Below are positions 55,551 through 63,605 of a DNA stretch of 64,000 nucleotides, in pieces. The notes under the pieces are model-generated. The model worked only from the letters and a program-made list of their open reading frames with translations, was not told where the DNA came from and searched no databases. Source of the DNA: Serinibacter arcticus (GTDB lineage Bacteria; Actinomycetota; Actinomycetes; Actinomycetales; Beutenbergiaceae); contig NZ_PYHR01000002.1 of the NCBI RefSeq assembly GCF_003121705.1, forward strand, positions 682,001 through 746,000. The letters are read 5' to 3'. The stretch's first letter is position 1, and each line of letters starts with the position of its first letter. A program made the position numbers and the translations under genes.

Positions 55551-56582
55551 ATGACGACGGAGTCGACGCGCGGGACCCGGAAGCCGGCGACGATCTACGA
55601 CATCGCGCGCGAGGCCGGCGTCTCCCACCAGACCGTGAGCCGCTACATCCGTGGATACGCCGGCATCATGCCCGCCACTCGCGAGAAGGTTGCGCAGGCG
55701 ATCCAGACTCTTGACTACCGCCCCAACCTCACGGCTCGTTCGCTTACCACCGGACGGTCTCACCGCATCGGAGCGCTCACCCACGAGCTGGGCCAGGTGG
55801 GGCCGAGTCACATCGTGCAAGGAGCGAGCGACGCCGCTCGGGAAGCCGGCTACCTGCTCGACATCGTCGCTCTGGACGCTAGCGATCCCGCCGCCATTCA
55901 GAGCGCCCTCACCCTTCTCATGCAGCACGATCTCGCGGGGATTCTCGCTCTCGTCTCCACCGACGAGATGCGCCGCGCCTTCGACCGAACTCAATTTGTC
56001 GTACCTGCCGTTGTCGCGGGCGAGTCGGACGAGAGCGTCGCGGCAACCCGGTCGCAGCTCACCGCGGTCGGAGTTCCCGCACTGCTCACACACCTCGCCG
56101 AGCTCGGCCACCGCCAGGTGATCCACATCGCGGGACCCGATGCCTGGTCTGCCGCCAGGAACCGCTCACGAGCCTTCGAGGCCGCTGCCGAGACCCTCGG
56201 TGTGACGATCGTGCGCACGGTCCAGGGAGACTGGTCAGCATCCTCGGGCTACGAGGCGATCATCGGACTGGATCCCGCGACGATCCCGACGGCGCTCGTG
56301 GCGGCGAACGACCAGATGGCACTCGGAGCCATGCTGGCACTTAGCGAGCACGGACTGCGCGTGCCCGAAGATGTGAGCGTCACCGGCATCGACGACATTC
56401 CCGAAGCCGCCTATCTCAACCCTCCCCTGACGACCCTTCGGCTCGACTTCCACGCCGACGGCGCCGAGGCCGTCACCCGACTCGTCGACACGATCGAAGG
56501 CCGGGAGACCCGAGCGCCGCACGGCCTGGTGTCAGAGCTCGTCCTGCGTCGATCCACGGCACCCTCGAAAACCAGGAACTAG
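55551..56582 (+). CDS. LacI-family transcriptional regulator
   Basis: A 343-residue repressor. N-terminal helix-turn-helix ATIYDIAREAGVSHQTVSRY and hinge helix (NLTARSLTTGRS), then a periplasmic-binding-protein-like effector domain ending VSVTGIDDIPEAAYLNPPLT. ATG 55551 has GAGGAG upstream. It is divergent from the GH42 operon and the candidate operator lies between them, so local, sugar-relieved repression is the likely role. Its codon choice looks less GC-biased than the housekeeping genes of this window (my impression, not counted). Confidence 0.92.
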   Translation: MTTESTRGTRKPATIYDIAREAGVSHQTVSRYIRGYAGIMPATREKVAQAIQTLDYRPNLTARSLTTGRSHRIGALTHELGQVGPSHIVQGASDAAREAGYLLDIVALDASDPAAIQSALTLLMQHDLAGILALVSTDEMRRAFDRTQFVVPAVVAGESDESVAATRSQLTAVGVPALLTHLAELGHRQVIHIAGPDAWSAARNRSRAFEAAAETLGVTIVRTVQGDWSASSGYEAIIGLDPATIPTALVAANDQMALGAMLALSEHGLRVPEDVSVTGIDDIPEAAYLNPPLTTLRLDFHADGAEAVTRLVDTIEGRETRAPHGLVSELVLRRSTAPSKTRN

Positions 56583-56651
56583 CCGAAACTGTCGCGTAGT
56601 CACGGGTCTCGGTCCCGCCAGGCGGCCTGCTTCTTCCTCAGCTGCCGCCGG

Positions 56652-56890
56652 ATGAGCACCGTTGGGGCGGAAACGATGCGCACCGGACCGACACGGGGCG
56701 CGACCTGGGCGCCGGTCTTCGTCTACGACCGCATCCATGACACCGCAGCCCTGACGCAGCTGCGCGATCTGGCACAGGCCGGTGTTCTCACGCTCCGCGC
56801 CGCTGGGACTACTCCATCGAGCAGGTCGCCGAGGCACACCGACGCGTAGAGAGAGGCGGGCTGCGGGGACGACCCGTGCTGATGTTCTGA
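56652..56890 (+). pseudogene. C-terminal remnant of a zinc-type alcohol dehydrogenase/quinone oxidoreductase
   Basis: Only the last 60-80 residues are recognisable: FVYDRIHDTAALTQLRDLAQ then AGVLTLRAA in one frame and YSIEQVAEAHRRVERGGLRG followed by RPVLMF and a stop in the next frame. These match the end of NADPH:quinone oxidoreductase-type MDR proteins (dimer helix and last strand). The N-terminal 250 or so residues are absent and a frameshift lies near 56808. This is a genuine fragment, unlike the single-base breaks elsewhere. Confidence 0.6.
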
Positions 56891-57279
56891 CGAACGGACG
56901 GGGAAGCTCCCGGCCACAGCTTTCATCGACCGAGGGGTGGAGCGGACCCGACAGGCGCTCAGAGCATCTACAGTCCCGCCGCTCTCGACCCTGGGCGCAA
57001 AAGCTGCGAATTGGGTTGTCCGGAGTGCACCTCTGCGCGGCCCGGCGGCGGTTCGATGATCCGCAGAACCCTAGGAGAGGCAGAGACCTCTCTGCCTGTC
57101 TTCTCACACGACGTCAGGGCCGTTCACCTCCTGAGGCGGGTGGCGCCGTCGTCGTTGTTCCGCCTGTCGTTGGCACCTCTTTCGATGACGATCGTCAGGT
57201 CGATGTCTGAGCGCATCTCAGCATCCCGAATGGGCCACCTCTTGAGGTTGCGCTGGGGGTGACGCGCCAGCTGCTGCGT
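56891..57279. other. Non-coding stretch between the oxidoreductase remnant and the SnoaL-like gene
   Basis: No convincing coding sequence on either strand. It contains one perfect 9-bp inverted repeat with a 2-base loop (57078-57097), AGGCAGAGA/TCTCTGCCT. Composition looks more mixed than in neighbouring operons, in line with decayed DNA. Confidence 0.5.
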
Positions 57280-57717
57280 TCATGGGAGTACCTCGACCCG
57301 TCGGGTGCTTGTGATCTTTTCGAGGTGCCGGGTGTCGAGGTACTCCTTGAGCGAGTGGATTCGGCCGGCCCTGACGTGGAAGAGGAAGAGGATGTGGTTG
57401 TCGTAGCGGTGTCCGTTGACGGCCTGGGCGGTGGGGTGGATCTCGACCGCGGCCCGGTCGCCGTCGGCCAGGATGTCGCCAACGGTGAGGTCGTGCGGAA
57501 CGGCGATGGCCGAAGCGACGGTGTGCATCAGGGCAGCGATCTCGGCCTTGGGGTGGGTGCTCAGGAGGGTGAACCCGTCGGTTTCGCCCATGATCTGCCA
57601 GGTTCCGTCCTCGTGGAACAGATCAAGCAGGGCCTGGGTGTCCCCCTCGAGCATGTGTTGAAGAAACTTCTTGGCGGTGGCGCGAGAGCTTGCGGTGTCC
57701 GGGGTGTCAGTGGTCAT
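57280..57717 (-). CDS. SnoaL-like (NTF2-fold) protein
   Basis: A 145-residue NTF2-like protein: helix TAKKFLQHMLEGDTQALLDL, then FHEDGTWQI and a beta sheet ending FLFHVRAGRIHSLKEYLD, the usual SnoaL-like pattern (ketosteroid isomerase-related). Catalysis is unproven. It is the last gene of the MFS-oxidoreductase operon, 26 bases after the oxidoreductase, with AAGGAG before the ATG. A role in modifying or carrying the compound exported or oxidised by its partners is an inference from context. Confidence 0.85.
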   Translation of the reverse strand: MTTDTPDTASSRATAKKFLQHMLEGDTQALLDLFHEDGTWQIMGETDGFTLLSTHPKAEIAALMHTVASAIAVPHDLTVGDILADGDRAAVEIHPTAQAVNGHRYDNHILFLFHVRAGRIHSLKEYLDTRHLEKITSTRRVEVLP

Positions 57718-57743
57718 GACGGTGCTCCTTGGCGTGGTTGGGC

Positions 57744-58739
57744 TCAGGTCGTGGAGGGGGTGACTCCCGTGCCCTGGGCGGCGAGGGCAAGTGAGCGCAG
57801 GCGCTGGTCCAGGGTGGGTGCTTGGTGGGCGGTGATGAGCTCGTCGGCTCGGATGCTCGCGGCGAAGTCGCGCAGGTACGTTGCGACGTCGGTGGTGTCG
57901 CCGACGGCGGTGTAGTGCATCAGTTGGTCGAAGTGGGCATCGGCGGGTCCCCGTAGAAGTGCGTCGGCGGTGTCTTCGTCCACGTCCTGACCGGGCCGCG
58001 CCAGGGCCGCGGCGGCGTCGCGCCGGATCTTCAGGCGGATGGCGAAGGCTTCCTCGCGAGTGTCGGCAGCGATGACGTTGACCCCTGCGATCAGGTAGGG
58101 ACGTGGGGTTTGGGGTGAGGGTTCGAAGTGGGTGCGGTAGGTCTCGGCGGCCTCGTGGAGGAGCGAGGGAGCGAAGTGGCTGGCGAAGGCGTAGGGAAGG
58201 CCGAGGCGGGCGGCGAGGACGGCGCCGAAGAGTGAGGTTCCCAGGATGTAGAGCGGGACGTGGGTCCCACTTCCCGGGATGGCCTGAACTCCCGGCACCG
58301 GCGGGGTGTCGCTGAGTAGTCCCTGGAGTTCTCGGACGTCCTGGGGAAAGTCGTCGGCTGCGCTGGGGCGGCGGCGCAGCGCTGCGCTGGTGAGGGCGTC
58401 GGACCCTGCGGCCCGGCCCAGGCCGAGGTCGATGCGTCCGGGGTGGAGCGCTTCGAGGGTGCCGAACTGCTCGGCCACGACCAGGGGCGAGTGGTTGGGG
58501 AGCATGACCCCGCCGGCGCCCACACGGATGTGGCGGGTGTGGGCGGCGATGTGGGCGATCAGGACGGCGGTGGCCGAGGAGGCGATGTTGGGCATGTTGT
58601 GGTGCTCGGCGTACCAGACGCGGGAGTATCCCGATGCTTCGGCCTGCTGGGCGAGGGTGACGCTGGCGGCGAGGCTCTCACCGATGCTCTGGTGTGGGGC
58701 CACGGGGGCGAGGTCGAGGACGGACAGCTTGAGAGTCAC
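57744..58739 (-). CDS. Luciferase-like (LLM) flavin-dependent oxidoreductase
   Basis: A 331-residue LLM-class protein of the YhbW/MsnO8-like type. N-terminal [60 protein letters not shown] and [13 protein letters not shown] are all family markers. Such proteins use FMNH2 or F420 with an external reductase; which one here is unknown. GTG 58739 overlaps the stop of the MFS gene by four bases, so the two are coupled. Confidence 0.9.
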   Translation of the reverse strand: MTLKLSVLDLAPVAPHQSIGESLAASVTLAQQAEASGYSRVWYAEHHNMPNIASSATAVLIAHIAAHTRHIRVGAGGVMLPNHSPLVVAEQFGTLEALHPGRIDLGLGRAAGSDALTSAALRRRPSAADDFPQDVRELQGLLSDTPPVPGVQAIPGSGTHVPLYILGTSLFGAVLAARLGLPYAFASHFAPSLLHEAAETYRTHFEPSPQTPRPYLIAGVNVIAADTREEAFAIRLKIRRDAAAALARPGQDVDEDTADALLRGPADAHFDQLMHYTAVGDTTDVATYLRDFAASIRADELITAHQAPTLDQRLRSLALAAQGTGVTPSTT

Positions 58740-60277
58740 GGCATCTCCTGGATGGGTTGACTGGTCGAGGGAGGGTCGCGTGTCTGCTTCGAGCTAGTGC
58801 ACGGCGCCGATGGGGCGGGGTTGGCGGCCCTCTTGACGGTGAAGGACAGGAGCGCCGCGATCGCGGCCAGGACGGCGCCCCACAGGAAGGCAGCGTGAAT
58901 CCCGGCGGCCTGTGCGGCGACCGGGTCTGTCCCCTCCGAGAGGGCCGAGTTGGAGACCGCAGTCATGACGGTGATGAACAGGGCGGTGCCGGCTGCGCCC
59001 GCGAGCTGCTGGAGGGTGTTGGTGATGGCGCTGCCGTGGGAGTAGAGCTCGCTGCGAAGTGATCCGAGGGTGGTGGTCAGCAGTGGCGTCATCACCAGGC
59101 CGAGACCGATGTTGAGGACGACGTGGGTCGTGATGATCTGCGTGAGGGTGCTGGAGTCGTTGAGCAGGTACATCCCCAGCAGTGCCAGGGCCACGACGAA
59201 GGATCCCGGCACCACCAGCGGTCGAGGGCCGATGCGGTCGTAGGCCCGACCGACGAACGGGGCGAGGATGCCCATGGCCAGACCACCAGGCAGCAGGGCA
59301 AGGCCGGTCTGGAGGGTCCCGAGCCCCATGACCTGCTGGAGGTAGATCGGCAGCAGGATCAACGTTCCGAACAGGCCGAGCATCGAGACCATGATCATCA
59401 CGATCCCGAGGGAGAAGGCCCGTACCCGGAACGGACGCAGATCGAGCAGCGCCGCGTCTCGTCGCTGAAGTGAGATCTGACGCAGGACGAACACCGCAAG
59501 GGCCACGACGCCGGCGATGAGCGGGACGATCGGAGACATCGAGCCCTGGGTGGATCCGCCCTTACCGATCGCACTCAGCCCGAAGACCAGGCCACCGAAA
59601 CCGACGGCGGATAGGACCACCGACAGTGCATCGAAGGGCGTGCTGCGGCGAGCGGAGAAGTCCTTGACCAGGACTGCGCCGACGGCCAGCACGACCAGAG
59701 CGATCGGCAGCACGGTCAGGAACATCCACTGCCAGCCGAGCGAGTCCAGGATGAAGCCCGAGAACGTCGGCCCGACGGCGGGCGCCACCGCGATCACGAT
59801 CGAGATCAGCCCCATCGTGCTGCCGCGCCGAGAGACCGGCACGAGCGTCAGCACGGTCGTGGTCATCAGCGGCAGGATGATCGCGGTCCCGATCGCCTGG
59901 ACGACGCGGCCGGCAACCAGGAGGGAGAAGGAGGGGGCGACAGCGCACAGCAGCGTCCCGATCGTGAACAGGGTCAGAGCGGCGACGAAGACAGCCCGGG
60001 TGGAGTAGCGCTGGAGCATCAGCCCTGTCGTGGGGATGACCACGGCCATCGTCAGCAGGTACCCGGTCGTCAACCACTGGGCGGTGGCTGCGTCCACCGA
60101 GAACTCCACCATCAGCGTCGGCAGCGCCACGCTCATGATCGTCTCGTTGAGGATCATCACGAATGCGCCGGCCAGCAGCAGGCCGATGACCAGCTTCAGC
60201 GGGCGGGGCAGTCGATCGGACGAAGCGGCGACATTTGTGAGCGCGTGCTGGTCGTCCTCGGTGGCAGAGAGAGCCAA
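58736..60277 (-). CDS. MFS exporter, DHA2 (EmrB/QacA) family
   Basis: A 513-residue drug:proton antiporter with about 14 helices. Family motifs: [19 protein letters not shown] in helix 1, [20 protein letters not shown], the antiporter helix with [20 protein letters not shown] (motif C). I place the start at TTG 60277 with AAGGGA upstream; the open frame extends to 60571 but would cover the divergent tetR gene. It leads the operon with the oxidoreductase and SnoaL-like genes and carries a TetR operator in its promoter, the usual arrangement of an inducible efflux module. Confidence 0.9.
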   Translation of the reverse strand: MALSATEDDQHALTNVAASSDRLPRPLKLVIGLLLAGAFVMILNETIMSVALPTLMVEFSVDAATAQWLTTGYLLTMAVVIPTTGLMLQRYSTRAVFVAALTLFTIGTLLCAVAPSFSLLVAGRVVQAIGTAIILPLMTTTVLTLVPVSRRGSTMGLISIVIAVAPAVGPTFSGFILDSLGWQWMFLTVLPIALVVLAVGAVLVKDFSARRSTPFDALSVVLSAVGFGGLVFGLSAIGKGGSTQGSMSPIVPLIAGVVALAVFVLRQISLQRRDAALLDLRPFRVRAFSLGIVMIMVSMLGLFGTLILLPIYLQQVMGLGTLQTGLALLPGGLAMGILAPFVGRAYDRIGPRPLVVPGSFVVALALLGMYLLNDSSTLTQIITTHVVLNIGLGLVMTPLLTTTLGSLRSELYSHGSAITNTLQQLAGAAGTALFITVMTAVSNSALSEGTDPVAAQAAGIHAAFLWGAVLAAIAALLSFTVKRAANPAPSAPCTSSKQTRDPPSTSQPIQEMP

Positions 60278-60335
60278 GAGCGTGTCCCTTCGAGTGATCG
60301 CTCGAGTCCCGAGCAGTGCCACTCTACGACCCACG

Positions 60336-60350
60336 TGACAGTCACTGTCA
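60336..60350. promoter_or_regulatory. Candidate TetR operator overlapping the MFS promoter
   Basis: TGACAGTCACTGTCA is a perfect palindrome with 7-bp arms and one central base. On the minus strand it overlaps TTGACA (-35), and a TAGAGT hexamer follows about 19 bases later. It lies between the MFS gene and the divergent regulator gene, so binding would shut off efflux and could also limit tetR. Confidence 0.7.
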
Positions 60351-60377
60351 AACGAGCGGGCTGGTAGCATCTCCGGC

Positions 60378-60977
60378 ATGACGACGACCTCACCACTCCG
60401 CGACGTCGCGCGCCGAGCAGTCCACGCTGAGATTGCCTCGACTGCCGAGCGGCTCTTCCGTGAGCACGGCTTCGACGCCACGACCGTGGACCAGATCGCC
60501 GCAGCCGTGGGGATGTCACAGCGCACGTTCTTCAGGCACGTGGGCGGCAAGGACGACCTCGTGCTGTCCACGTTCGTCGAGCAGGGGCAAGCGATGGTCG
60601 AGGCTGTCGCCGCTCGGCCCGATGACGAGGACCTGTGGGTCTCGCTGCGTCACGGCTTCGCCCCGGCGATCGCATTCCACAACGACGCCGCCGGCCAGGA
60701 GCGGGCGATGCTGATGTGGTCGATCGTGGAGTCCAGCCCGACCCTCCGGGCTGCCTACCTGGAACGGATGGAGACCGTGCAGCGCCAGCTCATCGAGTGC
60801 CTGGCCTCGCGGAGCGACGCACCCGAGCGACCCGTCGTCTGCGCAGTCGTGGGCGCCGCCTTCGCCGCCCTGAATGCTACGCAGGGCCAATGCGACCACC
60901 TGCGAACCTCGAGCCAGGTGGCCACAGAGCTCGACGCCGTGATGGGGGCGCTCACCCCGCGCATCTCACGCGCCTGA
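60378..60977 (+). CDS. TetR-family transcriptional regulator
   Basis: A 199-residue regulator. N-terminal helix-turn-helix region: IASTAERLFREHGFDATTVD then QIAAAVGMSQRTFFRHVGGK. The rest is an all-helical ligand-binding domain (CATHLYERM-type helices; here YLERMETVQRQLIECLASR). ATG 60378 follows TAGCAT (60365-60370) by seven bases. Divergent from the MFS gene with a palindrome between them, it is the likely repressor of the efflux operon; inducer unknown. Confidence 0.92.
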   Translation: MTTTSPLRDVARRAVHAEIASTAERLFREHGFDATTVDQIAAAVGMSQRTFFRHVGGKDDLVLSTFVEQGQAMVEAVAARPDDEDLWVSLRHGFAPAIAFHNDAAGQERAMLMWSIVESSPTLRAAYLERMETVQRQLIECLASRSDAPERPVVCAVVGAAFAALNATQGQCDHLRTSSQVATELDAVMGALTPRISRA

Positions 60978-61089
60978 CGAGGACGTTCTCAGGCGGGAAG
61001 GGGCCGCCGTTGGGGGCTCGAGGCGGAGGTGAGCGCTGGACCCGAAACCTCGCCTCGAGCACGGCGACGCGTGCGCCCCCCGCTCGGAC

Positions 61090-61803
61090 TCAGGCTTCTG
61101 CGGAGAGGAGCTCGCGCACGCGGTGAGCAGGCAGAGGCTTACCGGGATCGGTCGTCATCCGCGCGCCCCAGTCCTCACCCGAGCCGCTGGGGTCCGCCAT
61201 GTATGCCTTCACGAACACCGGACGACCCACCTCGAATCGGCTGCAGCCGACCAGCGGCCCGGCATCAACGGCGTCCCAGCCCAACAGGTTCAGGAGCTCC
61301 GTCGCCCTCACCTTGGCCGCAGAGATGTCGCCGGCGACCGGCAGTGCGCTGCGGTCCTTCGAGCCCGCCGGTCGCGCCAGCGCCAGCAGGTGACCGGAGT
61401 AAATGTTGCTGAATGCCTTCACGACGTCCGCGCCGGGCAGGAAGTCCTGCAGCAGGTGACTCGGCGACGGGGCCGCTGCGGCGAGGTCCGCAACGTCCGC
61501 GTCGCGGAACGGGATGAAGTTCGTCGCGTCGAGGACCAGCCTCCCCTCGAAGGCGTCGGCGGGCAGGTCGCGGTACCGACCGAGCGGGATCGAGACGACC
61601 ACCACGTCGGACGCGGCCACGGCCTCCCGCACCGTGCTGGCGTGCACCCGGTCGCCGAGCTCGGCAGCAAGGTCCGCCAGGGTCTCTGGACCCCTGGAGT
61701 TGCTGAGGAACACCTCCATGCCCGCGCTCGCTGCGAGCCTCGCCACGACGGAACCGATGTTCCCGCTCCCGACGATGGCGACCTTGAGGTCTTGCGCGTC
61801 CAT
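61090..61803 (-). CDS. NADPH-dependent F420 reductase-like protein
   Basis: A 237-residue NAD(P)-binding protein of the FNO/ProC-like reductase group: Rossmann motif VAIVGSGNIGSVVARLAASA, FLSNSRGPETL after the second strand, VVVVSIPLGRY, LVLDATNFIP, then VKAFSNIYSGHL and a C-terminal alpha segment. The second strand has SNSR, which fits NADP phosphate contact. Whether it reduces F420 is unknown; if so it could supply the LLM enzyme next door. I chose ATG 61803 (AAGGTGA upstream) over GTG 61818. Confidence 0.82.
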   Translation of the reverse strand: MDAQDLKVAIVGSGNIGSVVARLAASAGMEVFLSNSRGPETLADLAAELGDRVHASTVREAVAASDVVVVSIPLGRYRDLPADAFEGRLVLDATNFIPFRDADVADLAAAAPSPSHLLQDFLPGADVVKAFSNIYSGHLLALARPAGSKDRSALPVAGDISAAKVRATELLNLLGWDAVDAGPLVGCSRFEVGRPVFVKAYMADPSGSGEDWGARMTTDPGKPLPAHRVRELLSAEA

Positions 61804-62416
61804 GTATCTCACCTTCACTCTCCGGCCCTAGGCATGAACCTCTGACCTGTAATCGACCGTGATTCGACCTCGCGGGCGCCCTTGCTAAACAGTGTAGGTC
61901 CGATCTGACAGCGACTGCCACTCAGGTCGCACACCAGCGCACGCGGCGGAGGACGCGGCCACGCCGACCCCAGTACCTCCACGTACCCGTGCAGGTGCTC
62001 GAGCCCCCAGGTCGGTTGCTCGAGCCGTCCGAACAGCGCAACGTGGACCGCTCGCAGGGCGGTCGCGTCGGCGCCGGTGTCGACCACGACAGACTCGGCC
62101 TGGCCACCTGCGCCAGCGGCGCGTCATCAACAACACCGGCGCTGGCACCCACTTCTACTCGGTACGAGGTCGAGCCCGGGATTGATGTCGAGGACCCGCT
62201 GAGGGCAGCTAGAGGTCGTTCCTCCCCTAGCCGGGCCCGCTCGAGGGGCGTACCGTCGCGGGTCCACATCGCGTCAGCGCGTGCCCCATTTCTTGCCACA
62301 AGCAGAGCCGCAGAGACGCCGAAGGGACGCACGAGAGATGCAGACACATCCGTCAGCTTCGTCGGAGTACGCCCGTGACCTGCGGCGATACCGGATCGTT
62401 GGATCGGCCCGCCCTC
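61804..62416. other. Decayed region with coding-like fragments
   Basis: On the minus strand two stretches look coding but lie in different frames: one around 62100-62330 (LTDVSASLVRPFGVSAALLV, then ARADAMWTRDGTPLERARL) and one around 61890-62090 (VVVDTGADATALRAVHVALF, then GRLEQPTWGLEHLHGYVEVL). They could be two parts of one broken gene. I recognise no family in either. No RNA gene is seen. Confidence 0.4.
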
Positions 62417-62586
62417 TACTACGACGTCTGATCGTCCGACGTCGGTCAGCTTCGCAGCACCGCCTGCACACTGACCTGCAGTGATGGCAACCCCGTCGCC
62501 CCCTGGGCGGCGGGGTTGCCGTCGTTCTGCGCCGACTTCCGGGTCGCGACTGCGCGATCGGCACCTCTTCGGACGGCCCGGGCCGT
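62417..62586. repeat. Right direct repeat: second copy of glnA 3' end and terminator (candidate attachment site)
   Basis: 62417-62436 equals 46504-46523 exactly, including the four last sense codons of glnA and its TGA. After a longer spacer (36 bases against 18) the terminator and following about 110 bases match the left copy with scattered changes. No glnA coding sequence precedes it, so this is a displaced end, not a second glutamine synthetase gene. Confidence 0.65.
62486..62520 (+). terminator. Orphan copy of the glnA terminator hairpin
   Basis: 16-bp arms (62486-62501, 62505-62520) with one G-U pair, homologous to the hairpin after glnA. Confidence 0.7.
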
Positions 62587-62795
62587 GGAGCCAGGGACCC
62601 CCGCAGCCTGCGGTCGCCCGTCCGACTGCGACGCAGCCACGTCCATGAGGAGCGTCACCGCTGCTGCGCGCCTCGAAGGAGACCGGCACGCCGGCGGTCG
62701 CGTGGTCCTGGCCCTGGTTCTCGGCCGACGGGAGATGCGCTTGCCCTCCGACACCGCGACATCGGAGCCTAGGTCCCCCACCGACCCGACGACGC

Positions 62796-63089
62796 TCAGT
62801 GCTCGTCGTAGTGGTCCTCGTGAGCGGCGTGCTGGTGCCCGTCGTGAAGGTAGTCGGTGTGTCCGTCGTGCTCGACGCTCTGATGTCCGCATCCGGCGCC
62901 GTGACGGTGCTCGTCGGCGGAGTGCTCGGCGACGGATTCGTGCTCGTCGTAGTGGTCCGAGTGGAGCGCGTGGCGGTGGGTGCCGTGGAGGTAGTCCACG
63001 TGGTCGCCGTGGGTGACGCTTTCGTGTCCGCAGTCCTGGCCGTGGTGGTGCTCTCCGACGGTGTGCTCGGCGTGCGTGTCGATGCTCAT
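62796..63089 (-). CDS. Histidine-rich metal-binding protein with internal duplication
   Basis: A 97-residue cytoplasmic protein with about a quarter histidine. Two similar halves each contain a Cys-Gly-His pair, DYLH and HYDEH: HGQDCGHESVTHGDHVDYLH followed by GTHRHALHSDHYDEH, and HGAGCGHQSVEHDGHTDYLH followed by DGHQHAAHEDHYDEH. Small actinobacterial relatives carry one such unit and are often misnamed zinc transporter permease. Zinc storage or buffering is the natural guess. Its ATG overlaps the stop of the ArsR-type regulator gene, so it is coupled to it. Confidence 0.85.
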   Translation of the reverse strand: MSIDTHAEHTVGEHHHGQDCGHESVTHGDHVDYLHGTHRHALHSDHYDEHESVAEHSADEHRHGAGCGHQSVEHDGHTDYLHDGHQHAAHEDHYDEH

Positions 63090-63406
63090 GCTGGTTCCTC
63101 TTCGTTCGTGCGCGCGTGTGCGTCGCGGGGTTCCTGGACGTGGACGAGGGCATCGGCGATGACGTGAGCAACATGCTCGTCCGCCAACGCGTAGACGACC
63201 GACCGACCTTCCTTGCGAGTGGTCACCAGACCGGTGAGACGCAGTGTCCGCAGGTGCTGCGACACCAGGGGCTGCGGGAGCTTCGTCGCGTCCGCAAGGG
63301 ACCCGACGGTGCGGGGCTCAAGGCTCAGGAGTCGAAGCAGCCACAGACGCGGCTCACTTCCCAGGACCTTGAACAGCTCGGCGGCCTCGGAGATCCCTGT
63401 TTCCAC
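63086..63406 (-). CDS. ArsR/SmtB-family zinc-responsive repressor
   Basis: A 106-residue winged-helix regulator: LFKVLGSEPRLWLLRLLSLE, recognition helix LPQPLVSQHLRTLRLTGLVT, wing TRKEGRSVVYAL. The last helix carries the complete alpha-5 zinc site of SmtB/CzrA, pattern D-x-H-x10-H-x2-E (DEHVAHVIADALVHVQE). There is no Cys site for arsenic or cadmium in the recognition helix. It starts at GTG 63406 and is coupled to the His-rich gene; a metal ABC permease gene lies upstream in the same direction. Confidence 0.9.
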   Translation of the reverse strand: METGISEAAELFKVLGSEPRLWLLRLLSLEPRTVGSLADATKLPQPLVSQHLRTLRLTGLVTTRKEGRSVVYALADEHVAHVIADALVHVQEPRDAHARTNEEEPA

Positions 63407-63605
63407 AACATCACCTCACCACACACATGCAAGCCTGGCAATACGTCGATGTGTTGGGAATGAGAACCGCGTCCGACACGCGGGGCTGGCGTCCCGTTCC
63501 AGACCCGTTCCCTCCGGCACTCTCGCAGGCCGCCCGAACAGCGAGGCCGACCCCCTCGGCGACCTCCTCATCAGAACCGCCGGACGGCCTGCGCGGGCGC
63601 GTCGC
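63407..63605. other. Spacer between the metal permease gene and the zinc regulator gene
   Basis: 199 bases without a convincing gene. It should contain the promoter of the arsR-type gene; I see no clear -35/-10 pair or palindrome. Confidence 0.4.

Noticed and set aside
62417-62436. A second glutamine synthetase gene
   Set aside because: Only the last codons and stop are present; the sequence before them is unrelated.
62516-63016. Plus-strand open frame of 166 codons over the His-rich gene
   Set aside because: Arg-rich antisense of the coupled regulator/His-rich genes, which have clear motifs.
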